Below are positions 34,165 to 40,338 of a stretch of DNA of 40,338 nt, piece by piece. The translations under genes and the position numbers were made by a program. The notes below the pieces were generated by a model that was not told the origin of the DNA, did no database searches, and saw nothing but the letters and a program-made list of their open reading frames with translations. Origin of the DNA: Planktomarina sp. (GTDB lineage Bacteria; Pseudomonadota; Alphaproteobacteria; Rhodobacterales; Rhodobacteraceae). Each line of letters opens with the position of its first letter. Positions within the stretch are counted from its first letter, which is position 1. Location of the stretch: assembly GCA_020629235.1 (NCBI GenBank), contig JAHDDS010000018.1, forward strand, positions 1 to 40,338. The letters run 5' to 3'.

Positions 34165-35121
34165 TTATTGCAGGAAAGACCCGTCGATGGTTTTTGCAAC
34201 GTCTGTGGTGGCGTCCGAAAATACCAAGCCCAGGGAAGCCGCGGCCGAAGCTGCGTCACCATTTTCGTTGAAGAAGTTGTTCTTCTGATCTTCAACTGTT
34301 GGGATCACAAAACCTTCCAGGGTGGTTTTTGTGTCTTCAAAGCTCATCCCAGATGCGTCGGCGACGATTTGGATTTGCTCGTCCGACCCGGTCCAAGCTT
34401 GGTTTGCTTCCGCAGTTGCGTCCATGAACGCTTGAACCAGCTCTGGGTTTTCGGTTGCGAATTTTTCGGTCACGGTGATGACGTCAAACGATCCGATGTT
34501 GGCTTCGCGCTTTTGCTCCGAAGTCATGATGGCTGTGCCAACTTCGCCAGCAGATTTTGTGTCAACGCCACCGAATACACACGCCATGTCCACAGCGCCG
34601 TCGGCCAAAGACTTCGCACCATCCGGTGGGGCTTGGTCAACGATGGTCATGGTGGAAATGTCCACGTTGTAGTGCGCCATGTACTTGCGGAACGCATAGT
34701 CGGCCATAGTGTTCAAAGGAACAGCAACGGTTTTGCCTTCCAGTTCGGACGCGTTGGACCCGTCGATACCCAGGTTGTTGCGTACAAAGCAGTCGTTTGC
34801 TTCATAAACCACAGCGATCCCGACCATTTTCAACGGCGCACCCTGTTGGATGGCAGTCACAAATGGGGCCAGACCTTGGCTGTAGGAAATGTCGATGTCG
34901 CCGGCCAACATGGCTTCAGTCATCGCGGTGCCGGTGGTGAAGTCAGTCCACTTAACGTCAACACCCATGGAGTCGGAGTAAGCACCGCTTGTCTTTGCCA
35001 CCAGGTTGGGGGTGGGCCATTGCAGGAAGAACGCAACGTTTACGTCTTCTGCGAAAGATGGCGCTGCCAGCGACAAGCTGCTGACCGCTGCCAGCATGGC
35101 GGATTTCATCATAGTCTTCAT
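34165..35121 (-). CDS. tauA: Taurine-binding periplasmic protein
   Basis: The 318-residue receptor has a signal peptide with cleavage near A-P-S-F-A, then V-N-V-A-F-F-L-Q-W-P-T-P-N, which is typical of the TauA proteins of Roseobacter relatives. Later blocks G-T-A-M-T-E-A-M-L-A-G-D-I-D-I-S-Y-S and V-A-V-P-L-N-T-M-A-D-Y line the expected ligand cleft. The ATG at 35121 has GGGAGAGA upstream. It heads the tauABC operon. Taurine is the likely ligand from family resemblance; other small sulfonates are possible given the neighbouring sulfoacetate genes. Confidence 0.87.
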   Translation of the reverse strand: MKTMMKSAMLAAVSSLSLAAPSFAEDVNVAFFLQWPTPNLVAKTSGAYSDSMGVDVKWTDFTTGTAMTEAMLAGDIDISYSQGLAPFVTAIQQGAPLKMVGIAVVYEANDCFVRNNLGIDGSNASELEGKTVAVPLNTMADYAFRKYMAHYNVDISTMTIVDQAPPDGAKSLADGAVDMACVFGGVDTKSAGEVGTAIMTSEQKREANIGSFDVITVTEKFATENPELVQAFMDATAEANQAWTGSDEQIQIVADASGMSFEDTKTTLEGFVIPTVEDQKNNFFNENGDAASAAASLGLVFSDATTDVAKTIDGSFLQ

Positions 35122-35211
35122 TAAATCTCTCCCTTGGATTTTCGGCCCAGCACCTTTTCACACTCAATATGTCGAATGCATAGAAAACCGGGCATCGAAC
35201 GCCATCACCCT

Positions 35212-35236
35212 TGCAACTAATGTTTCTTGGTGCAAC
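35212..35236. repeat. Direct repeat TGCAAC upstream of tauA
   Basis: TGCAAC occurs at 35212-35217 and again at 35231-35236, 19 bases apart or about two helical turns, in the 283-base space between tauA and the Fic gene. It could be a regulator site for the tau operon. I see no convincing -35/-10 pair for tauA nearby, and nothing else in this spacer that I can name. Confidence 0.25.
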
Positions 35237-35404
35237 CGATTCTTAACTGACATAGAAAGCCCATCTCGCTTGAACTTGTTTGCGCCTTGCATTGTTCTGA
35301 TTTGATTATTTTTTGGGCCGCAAAAGAAATTACCGCTCTTGAAGGTGGCTCTCAGGCCTATGTCGGCTTCTGATTCCAAGACCAAAAACCGGACAACGTT
35401 TGGG

Positions 35405-36067
35405 TCAGGTCTGGTCATCCCGCAGCAAAAGCCGTTTCAGCAAGTCTTCCAAAACCTTCGGCTGGTGCGGATATTGCTGCAGAGCAAAGCTCATATCTGC
35501 GCCATAATTTTTCTGATCTATGCGCCAGGCGGGATTGGGTTGCAGCCCCGCCCGGCGCACCAAGATCAACACCGCCGCCCGCCATACATGTCCATTGCCG
35601 TCCAAGAACGGGTGAATATGGAAGAATGTGTGGGTGAGATAGGCCAAGCGTTGCAAAAACGCAGAGGCATCTGGATCATTCCAAAAATTCCCAAGGCCTT
35701 CGGAAAATGTGTCCATTTCTGCGGGCACATCCCGCGCCAGAACGCACCAGTCTTCTTCTTTCACATTTTCCAACGACCCATCGTTGCGCACGATCCGTTC
35801 CGCAAATTCGACGCTGCTGTCTTTGGTGCCCCGAAACACGCCCACAGCCCCAGGCAAGCTGGGAACCAAGCCGCGAAACATGATCCTGTGCAAGCGTTGG
35901 ACATCCAAAACCCGCGGCGTGTCCCCCACAGATTCACAGGCCGATATATATCGCTCTAAGATTGCGCATCGGCGATTAAGTCGTTGTTTTTCTTTGATAT
36001 TCTGTGCAAAAGTAATGGCGGTGTGACGGTCCGTCCTTGGTGCCCATGACCCCCAATTCCGCATCAT
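35405..36067 (-). CDS. Fic-domain protein with altered catalytic motif
   Basis: Fic proteins usually transfer AMP or another nucleotide-derived group to a target protein. The 220-residue product has the Fic core: G-A-V-G-V-F-R-G near 73-80 as flap region and T-H-T-F-F-H-I-H-P-F-L-D-G-N-G-H at 145-160. The catalytic His152, the acidic residue and the G-N-G loop are intact, but the conserved arginine that ends the motif is His160, with an arginine three residues later. No clear inhibitory (S/T)xxxE(G/N) motif is visible. The ATG at 36067 is chosen, with another at 36064; a GTG further out is less likely. It is divergent from a PLD-like gene. No partner antitoxin is recognised. Confidence 0.75.
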   Translation of the reverse strand: MMRNWGSWAPRTDRHTAITFAQNIKEKQRLNRRCAILERYISACESVGDTPRVLDVQRLHRIMFRGLVPSLPGAVGVFRGTKDSSVEFAERIVRNDGSLENVKEEDWCVLARDVPAEMDTFSEGLGNFWNDPDASAFLQRLAYLTHTFFHIHPFLDGNGHVWRAAVLILVRRAGLQPNPAWRIDQKNYGADMSFALQQYPHQPKVLEDLLKRLLLRDDQT

Positions 36068-36078
36068 CCATCGCCCTT

Positions 36079-36109
36079 TTGTCCAGTGCCGCTGCACAAG
36101 ATTTATAAT
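36079..36109 (+). promoter_or_regulatory. Promoter candidate for the PLD-like gene
   Basis: A perfect -10 hexamer TATAAT stands at 36104-36109, with TTGTCC at 36079-36084 as a weaker -35 at 19 bases. Initiation near 36116 would leave a leader of about 48 bases before the PLD-like ATG. Confidence 0.5.
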
Positions 36110-36142
36110 GACAGACCAAGCCCCAATTGTTAAGGACAGACC
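36110..36142. repeat. Direct repeat GACAGACC in the Fic/PLD divergent region
   Basis: GACAGACC occurs at 36110-36117 and 36135-36142. The copies start 25 bases apart and lie just downstream of the plus-strand -10 hexamer. They flank a minus-strand TTAACA (plus 36128-36133) that could be the -35 of the Fic gene with CATTAT 17 bases on. A regulator bound here could control both genes. Confidence 0.4.
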
Positions 36143-36163
36143 CTAAGTTGGCGGGTCGAAACA

Positions 36164-37426
36164 ATGGAAATCGCGTTCAAAAGTCTGGGGGGACAAGACG
36201 CAAACCAAGGTTTGATTTTGGCCGCTTTGGACCGTTTGGCAGACGATGTTCGCCCCGGTTCAACCTGCACCCTTCAAATTATGTGTTTTGCATTTACAGA
36301 CCAAGTGATCGCCGCAAAACTTCTGGATGTGGTGTCCCGCAACCCCAGAATACAGGTGAAAATCCTGGCAGATTGGTCCCAGCGTTCCCCGTTTTCCGCC
36401 AGCGTTTTGCCAGACATGGCCGAGAATGGGACCCCTGGTATTGCGATCAAATACAAGATTGACCTGCCCTATCGCCTGTCGCGCACCACGGGTCAGCCGG
36501 AATGGGATTACCTGTCCAGCTTCGGCATGTTGCATCACAAAACGATGCTGGCTGTGGTGAACGATCAGCCGCACCTTTTGACCTTTGGCAGCTTTAATTG
36601 GAGTGCGCGCGGCAGACAGGCCTACGAAAATACAGTGCTTTTGGAACGCACAGCTGACACGGCCCATGTTTTGGCCGGGTTCTTTGATGAATTCACCACA
36701 CTTTGGAATGACCCTACCCAAACAGCGGATGCTGACACATCACTTTGGATTGCCAACAAAGCGCGCGCAATGCTTCTGGATGGCGTCGATTTGAAGGCAC
36801 ACGACAGCAAAGCAGCCCTTCTGGGCGGTTTCACCCGGCCGATGCTTAAATCCTATCCGCCCCAAATCCAAGATGGCCCGGTGTTAAGCGCTTTTTCCGC
36901 CCATCACATTCTGGACGACGGCCCCACCCGGGGCGCGGGTCCTACCAATCAGGCGCAAAAAATCAACCTGCTGCGTCCTAGTGGCAACCGAAAACCCGCA
37001 CCTTTGACGTTAAATACACTGGCACTGGACGCGATACGTTGCGTGCCCGACGGGGAAGAAATTTGCATTGCCATGTATGCCATGTCGCCCAGCGTGCCAG
37101 AATACGAAGCACTTTTGGAAGCAGCCAGACGCGGTTGCCCACTTCGTGTTCTTTTGGATCAAAAAATCGGCGGTGGATTTGCAGGTGACTTGGCGCGGAA
37201 GGCCCACCTCGAACGCCTGCCGATTTCCGTCAAAGCAACGCGCCGACGGATGCATCAAAAGTATATCTTGTCCAATGCGACCCAGACCGTGGCCGTGGGC
37301 ACTGCCAACATGACCCGAGACGCGACGTCCCGGCATTTTGAAAACAGAGTCTTATTTCGAAATGTGCAACCGATCGCTGATCGATTTGCGAACGACTTCG
37401 AAATGATATGGGACAGAATTCACTGA
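36164..37426 (+). CDS. Phospholipase D-like (HKD) protein
   Basis: The 420-residue product has two PLD-type half sites. The first is H-H-K at 124-126 followed by G-S-F-N-W-S at 142-147 and an E-N pair at 155-156. The second is H-Q-K at 364-366 followed by G-T-A-N-M-T-R and another E-N pair. The histidines and lysines are intact in both; the trailing Asp of the motif is displaced in the first and replaced by Asn in the second. There is no signal peptide or membrane helix, so a cytoplasmic nuclease or phosphodiesterase is more likely than a cardiolipin synthase. It diverges from the Fic gene and may share regulation with it. The substrate is unknown. Confidence 0.8.
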   Translation: MEIAFKSLGGQDANQGLILAALDRLADDVRPGSTCTLQIMCFAFTDQVIAAKLLDVVSRNPRIQVKILADWSQRSPFSASVLPDMAENGTPGIAIKYKIDLPYRLSRTTGQPEWDYLSSFGMLHHKTMLAVVNDQPHLLTFGSFNWSARGRQAYENTVLLERTADTAHVLAGFFDEFTTLWNDPTQTADADTSLWIANKARAMLLDGVDLKAHDSKAALLGGFTRPMLKSYPPQIQDGPVLSAFSAHHILDDGPTRGAGPTNQAQKINLLRPSGNRKPAPLTLNTLALDAIRCVPDGEEICIAMYAMSPSVPEYEALLEAARRGCPLRVLLDQKIGGGFAGDLARKAHLERLPISVKATRRRMHQKYILSNATQTVAVGTANMTRDATSRHFENRVLFRNVQPIADRFANDFEMIWDRIH

Positions 37427-37461
37427 CAACTTTCAAAAAAAATTTACCCCAGAAACCAGAA

Positions 37462-37493
37462 AACCGCGCCAACTCTTACGAGTCAACGCGGTT
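37462..37493 (-). terminator. Hairpin with GUAA loop, likely 3' end of the small RNA
   Basis: As minus-strand RNA, AACCGCG and seven more bases pair continuously with the opposite arm, 14 pairs including three G-U, closed by a GUAA tetraloop. On the plus strand the three G-U positions become mismatches, which favours the minus strand as the functional one. UUUUCUGGUUU follows, a moderate termination tail. Confidence 0.5.
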
Positions 37494-37497
37494 TCCT

Positions 37498-37527
37498 GAA
37501 GCTCTCCAGTGTTACCTGGGGGGCTTC
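37498..37527 (+). other. Second strong hairpin, better paired on the plus strand
   Basis: The arms 37498-37509 and 37516-37527 form twelve continuous pairs with two G-U as plus-strand RNA, with a six-base loop. On the minus strand two pairs become C-A mismatches. It lies 71 bases downstream of the PLD-like gene and could protect or end its message, although no U-run follows. Confidence 0.4.
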
Positions 37528-37564
37528 TACGAAGTACGTACCGCTTTGGATACGCCTTGAAGTA

Positions 37565-37593
37565 TTGATACCCAAAACCACACCCCGACGCAA
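37565..37593 (-). promoter_or_regulatory. Promoter candidate for the small RNA
   Basis: On the minus strand TTGCGT (plus 37588-37593) and TATCAA (plus 37565-37570) are exactly 17 bases apart, each matching the housekeeping consensus at four of six positions. No protein-coding gene lies directly downstream. Confidence 0.5.
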
Positions 37594-37746
37594 GCCCTTT
37601 CTTCATTTAAATCAATAAATTAGGGGATTTTTTTAACTTTATTTTCCGCGCTGGTTGAAAGCCGTTGTTCTTCCCAGAAATGGTCCAAAATCTGCGCGGA
37701 TTGTGCCGTTTTTTGCTGGCGCTTTTTGCCGCTCGATTCGGGCGCA

Positions 37747-37777
37747 CAAAAAAAGGGCCCCGTCCCCGGGGCCCTTA
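37747..37777. terminator. Bidirectional rho-independent terminator after the calcium-binding exoprotein gene
   Basis: An eight-base GC stem (37754-37761 with 37766-37773) and four-base loop is flanked by seven A residues on the left and TTAATTTT on the right. On the minus strand it ends the Hint-domain gene with a run of seven U residues. It could also stop plus-strand transcripts. Confidence 0.92.
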
Positions 37778-37802
37778 ATTTTATCGCTTGTCGTCCGCGA
37801 AT

Positions 37803-40338
37803 TTATTTCGTCAGAACTTCCAGTCCGATCAACCGCCCTTCGTGGGCTTTCAGTGTCATCCGGGCCGATGGACCATAGTTCATCAGATCAGCACGCAGTT
37901 CTGGGAACAAGGTCAGCAGTTCTTCGAACTGTTCTGGATCCACGGCTTGCGCCCCTTCTTCACCGGGGTGGAAGCTTTCGGATGCTGTTCCTTCCGCGAA
38001 GACGATTTCATGGGTGTCGAACAGGATGTGGAAGTATTCCACCTCGCCGCCTTCTGCCACATAAACGGTTTCGCCATTCACGAAGTTTTTCGCAGCCGAC
38101 AGAACCTCATATTCGCCGAACAGAGTTTCAGCCCGCCAATCTTGAACGAACATCCGGTGTTGCGGTGACACCACCAGGTCCCGGGCATTGCCCAAGCTTC
38201 CGGCTTTGAACACCACCGGTGCCAGTTTCCCAGCGGCCGGTACGGTCCGTTTGCCGATCCAGCGGATTGGCTGCAAACCGTTGTCCATGGTGTTGACCAT
38301 GTCACCCACGTTCAGGTCTTGGATTTCCACCTCACCTTCGGCAGTCATGATCCGCGTGCCACGGGCAAAACAGACGATTTTTTCGATGTCTTGGAAGATC
38401 AAGACGTCGCCGGTTGAGTTGCCAGACGCATCTTGCATCACCACCGAACCGTCTTCGTTGTCGCCACCCGCATAGAGGATGTCGTACTGACCGTTCAGGT
38501 CCGACAAGTCCAAGCAGTCAACATCACTGTTGTCGGCATCTTCATTCCCAACGATCGTGTCGCTGTCAAACGTGTCGATGTCGAACGTGTCGCTTCCAAA
38601 GCCACCCGCGGCAAAATCATCGCCAGACCCGGTGTTGATATAATCGTTACCGTCGCCCGCAAAGATTTTGTCCGTGTCGCTGCCGCCGTAGATGATGTCT
38701 TCACCACTACCGCCCAAGATGCCGTCACTGTCTGCACCACCATAGATCAAGTCTGCATCAGCACCACCTTCGATCTGGTCACTGCCCTGTTCGCCATAGA
38801 TGGTGTCGTTGCCATCTTTGCCGATCAAGTTGTCATTGTTCGACGTTGGGATTTTGAAGTCCACATCGGCAAACCCGATGGAACCCACAGCGCCTGTTGC
38901 ACCGGCCAAACCGTCATCGTCCGCACCGTTGATGTGAACAATCTCAACCGAGGCGATTGGCCCAGGAATTGTGACTGTCACAGACGTTGGGACGTTGTCA
39001 GGCCCGTCAGAGTCGATGATCGTGCTGCCGCCTGGTCCTGTGGATGTCGTGTATCCCGACCCCGCAGGCATGGTGAACGGAACGATGTTGCCATTCGCGT
39101 CGCGTGCAATGATTTCCACTGCATCATCAAAGATGCCTGGCGCGGTCAGGTTTTGCGTCAACCCGTCGATGGTGAACGTGACATCCGTTGTCGGTGCCGA
39201 GAAGTTCACTGTCGAAGACGACCCCGGCGTACCATTGGACCAGTTCGCGTCCGACCCGCCAGAATTGTTGATGTCGAAGCCAGAGTTGGCCAGCGTCGTT
39301 GTGGATTGTTCACCCGTCCCGGTGTCGGTGTATTCGTTGGACCCACCGTTCAAACCCACCAAGTCATACGTCTTGGTTTCTGGTGCAGGTGTGGCCCCAC
39401 CGTCGCCGTACATCAGGTCATCGCCGCTGTCGCCGCACAGGGTGTCATCCATCTGACCGCCGTACATGGTGTCGGCTTGCGACCCACCGAACATCGTGTC
39501 CGATCCGATGTCACCGTTCATGGTGTCTTCGCCGCTGTTGCCAGCCATAGAGTCATCGCCGCTCTGGCCGTTAACAGCGTCGTTTCCAGCACCGCCAAAC
39601 AGGGTGTCGTCACCAGCATGGCCCCACATATCGTCGTTGCCTTCGTCGCCATACATGGTGTCGTTGCCGTCGAAGCCATAGACGTTGTCGTCGCCAGACC
39701 CGCCATAGACCAGGTCGTCGCCGGATTCGCCTTGGACCCAGTCGTTGCCTGCGTCGCCGTACATTGTGTCATCGCCGTCGTCGCCCAACACGCTGTCGTC
39801 GCCGTCCCCGCCGTAGCCCAGGTCGTTGCCGTCGCCACCTTCTACAGTGTCGTCTCCCGCACCGCCGAACATGGTGTCATCACCAACTTGCCCGTCGACT
39901 TGGTCGTTGCCTGCGTCGCCGTACAGCAAATCGTTGTCTGCTTGACCCAACACGGTGTCGTTGTCGGCACCGCCATAAACAGTGTCGTCATCCGCACCAC
40001 CCGATACCAGGTCATTTCCTGTACCACCGTAGATCAGGTCATCGCCAAAACTATCGCGGACAGTGTCGTTGCCGCTGTCGCCATAGGTTGTGTCGTTGCC
40101 AACGTTCGGGGCAATCCAATCATTGCCCGTCCCGCCGTAGGTCAGATCATCCCCCTGGCCGGAGTCGATGGTGTCATCACCGCCAGCACCAAGGATGATG
40201 TCGTCATCACCGTCGGCACCGTCAATGATGTCGCCATTTTGGTCGTTGGTTTGCTGCGAGTCGTCGTAACCTGGACCCATATTTTCGCCAAAGTCTTCAC
40301 CGTGCACGGTGCCATCTGGGTCATTGCCGTCGATGGTC
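37803..40338 (-). CDS. Calcium-binding-repeat (RTX-like) exoprotein with C-terminal Hint domain, 5' end outside the window
   Basis: The frame is open to the window edge, so the N-terminus is missing; 844 residues are visible. A long block of nonapeptide repeats of the G-N-D-T-x-Y-G-D-x type (about 39405-40240) is followed by a beta-rich domain of roughly 190 residues with few repeats (about 38850-39395), a second shorter repeat block (about 38590-38850) and a Hint domain starting at Cys (38370-38372) in C-F-A-R-G-T-R-I, with S-P-Q-H-R-M later. The repeats would fold on binding calcium, and such proteins usually leave by type I secretion. The Hint domain is of the Hint_2 kind common in Rhodobacterales; no terminal splicing Asn is seen. 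Confidence 0.9.
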   Translation of the reverse strand, partial: TIDGNDPDGTVHGEDFGENMGPGYDDSQQTNDQNGDIIDGADGDDDIILGAGGDDTIDSGQGDDLTYGGTGNDWIAPNVGNDTTYGDSGNDTVRDSFGDDLIYGGTGNDLVSGGADDDTVYGGADNDTVLGQADNDLLYGDAGNDQVDGQVGDDTMFGGAGDDTVEGGDGNDLGYGGDGDDSVLGDDGDDTMYGDAGNDWVQGESGDDLVYGGSGDDNVYGFDGNDTMYGDEGNDDMWGHAGDDTLFGGAGNDAVNGQSGDDSMAGNSGEDTMNGDIGSDTMFGGSQADTMYGGQMDDTLCGDSGDDLMYGDGGATPAPETKTYDLVGLNGGSNEYTDTGTGEQSTTTLANSGFDINNSGGSDANWSNGTPGSSSTVNFSAPTTDVTFTIDGLTQNLTAPGIFDDAVEIIARDANGNIVPFTMPAGSGYTTSTGPGGSTIIDSDGPDNVPTSVTVTIPGPIASVEIVHINGADDDGLAGATGAVGSIGFADVDFKIPTSNNDNLIGKDGNDTIYGEQGSDQIEGGADADLIYGGADSDGILGGSGEDIIYGGSDTDKIFAGDGNDYINTGSGDDFAAGGFGSDTFDIDTFDSDTIVGNEDADNSDVDCLDLSDLNGQYDILYAGGDNEDGSVVMQDASGNSTGDVLIFQDIEKIVCFARGTRIMTAEGEVEIQDLNVGDMVNTMDNGLQPIRWIGKRTVPAAGKLAPVVFKAGSLGNARDLVVSPQHRMFVQDWRAETLFGEYEVLSAAKNFVNGETVYVAEGGEVEYFHILFDTHEIVFAEGTASESFHPGEEGAQAVDPEQFEELLTLFPELRADLMNYGPSARMTLKAHEGRLIGLEVLTK

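Larger units (their letters stand above)
37440..37558 (-). ncRNA. Candidate small RNA on the minus strand
   Basis: Within a 376-base gene-free stretch (37427-37802), a promoter at 37565-37593 would start a minus-strand RNA near 37558. The transcript passes a C-rich segment (complement of 37516-37522) and ends in a strong hairpin (37462-37493) followed by a U-rich tail. The length would be about 100-120 bases. No open reading frame in it resembles a protein. I do not recognise a known RNA family. The C-run resembles anti-Shine-Dalgarno loops of alphaproteobacterial small RNAs, which is only a suggestion. Confidence 0.45.

Noticed and set aside
35164-35418. 84-codon minus-strand frame in the tauA/Fic spacer
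   Set aside because: No Shine-Dalgarno, no recognisable family, and it overlaps the end of the Fic gene. I treat the stretch as non-coding, but a small gene cannot be fully excluded.
35405-36097. Extended start of the Fic gene at a GTG at 36097
   Set aside because: Tandem ATG codons at 36067 and 36064 are more likely. The added ten residues lie in the divergent promoter area and show no family similarity.
37498-37527. Hairpin considered as a rho-independent terminator of the PLD-like gene
   Set aside because: The stem is strong but no U-run follows it on the plus strand, so I list it only as a structured element.
39405-40240. Tandem 27-base repeats resembling a repeat array
   Set aside because: The periodicity comes from nonapeptide calcium-binding repeats in one open frame. 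The units vary in sequence and have no constant repeat with unique spacers, so this is not a CRISPR array.

Overview
The window looks like a chromosomal segment of a marine alphaproteobacterium of the Rhodobacteraceae (Roseobacter-like) type. This rests on the GC-rich, tightly overlapping genes, the Roseobacter-style taurine transporter, the Hint-domain calcium-binding exoprotein, and the Lrp/arginase/ornithine cyclodeaminase/PutA arrangement. The placement comes from gene content only; no rRNA or other phylogenetic marker is present. I see no tRNA, rRNA, CRISPR array or insertion sequence.

Left part (1-14246, all minus strand). A TPP riboswitch (about 7603-7697) leads a ten-gene thiamine operon read right to left: thiD, thiO, thiS, thiG, thiE, thiF-like, thiY, tenA, thiZ, thiX. 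Most junctions are short overlaps. The operon makes the thiazole moiety, imports and salvages the pyrimidine moiety, and joins the two; thiC is not present here. Upstream lie a PNPOx-like flavoprotein gene, an AttH/CrtC-type lipocalin-like gene, an FtsX-type permease with its LolD-like ATPase, an ABC1/UbiB-type kinase and an Lrp/AsnC regulator. Bases 1-105 hold no gene I can support.

Middle (14247-24153). The Lrp gene is divergent from arginase, ornithine cyclodeaminase and PutA, a coupled route from arginine through ornithine and proline to glutamate. A clear inverted repeat lies between them. An orphan two-domain ABC ATPase follows on the minus strand. Then come an ETHE1/Blh-type metallo-beta-lactamase-fold gene and a respiratory D-lactate dehydrogenase gene, 1 base apart.

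Sulfonate region (24129-35404). An operon reading tctA-tctB-tctC-sauS-sauT fits sulfoacetate uptake by a tripartite tricarboxylate transporter, activation to sulfoacetyl-CoA and reduction to sulfoacetaldehyde. A LacI-family gene diverges from it. Beyond a bidirectional terminator lies a taurine-type ABC transporter operon (tauA, tauB and an enlarged tauC). Xsc, which would cleave sulfoacetaldehyde, is not in the window.

Right end (35405-40338). A Fic-domain gene with an altered active-site motif diverges from a phospholipase D-like gene. A 376-base gene-free stretch then holds a candidate small RNA with its own promoter and terminator-like hairpin, plus a bidirectional terminator. The last gene, cut by the window edge, encodes an acidic calcium-binding-repeat protein with a C-terminal Hint domain.
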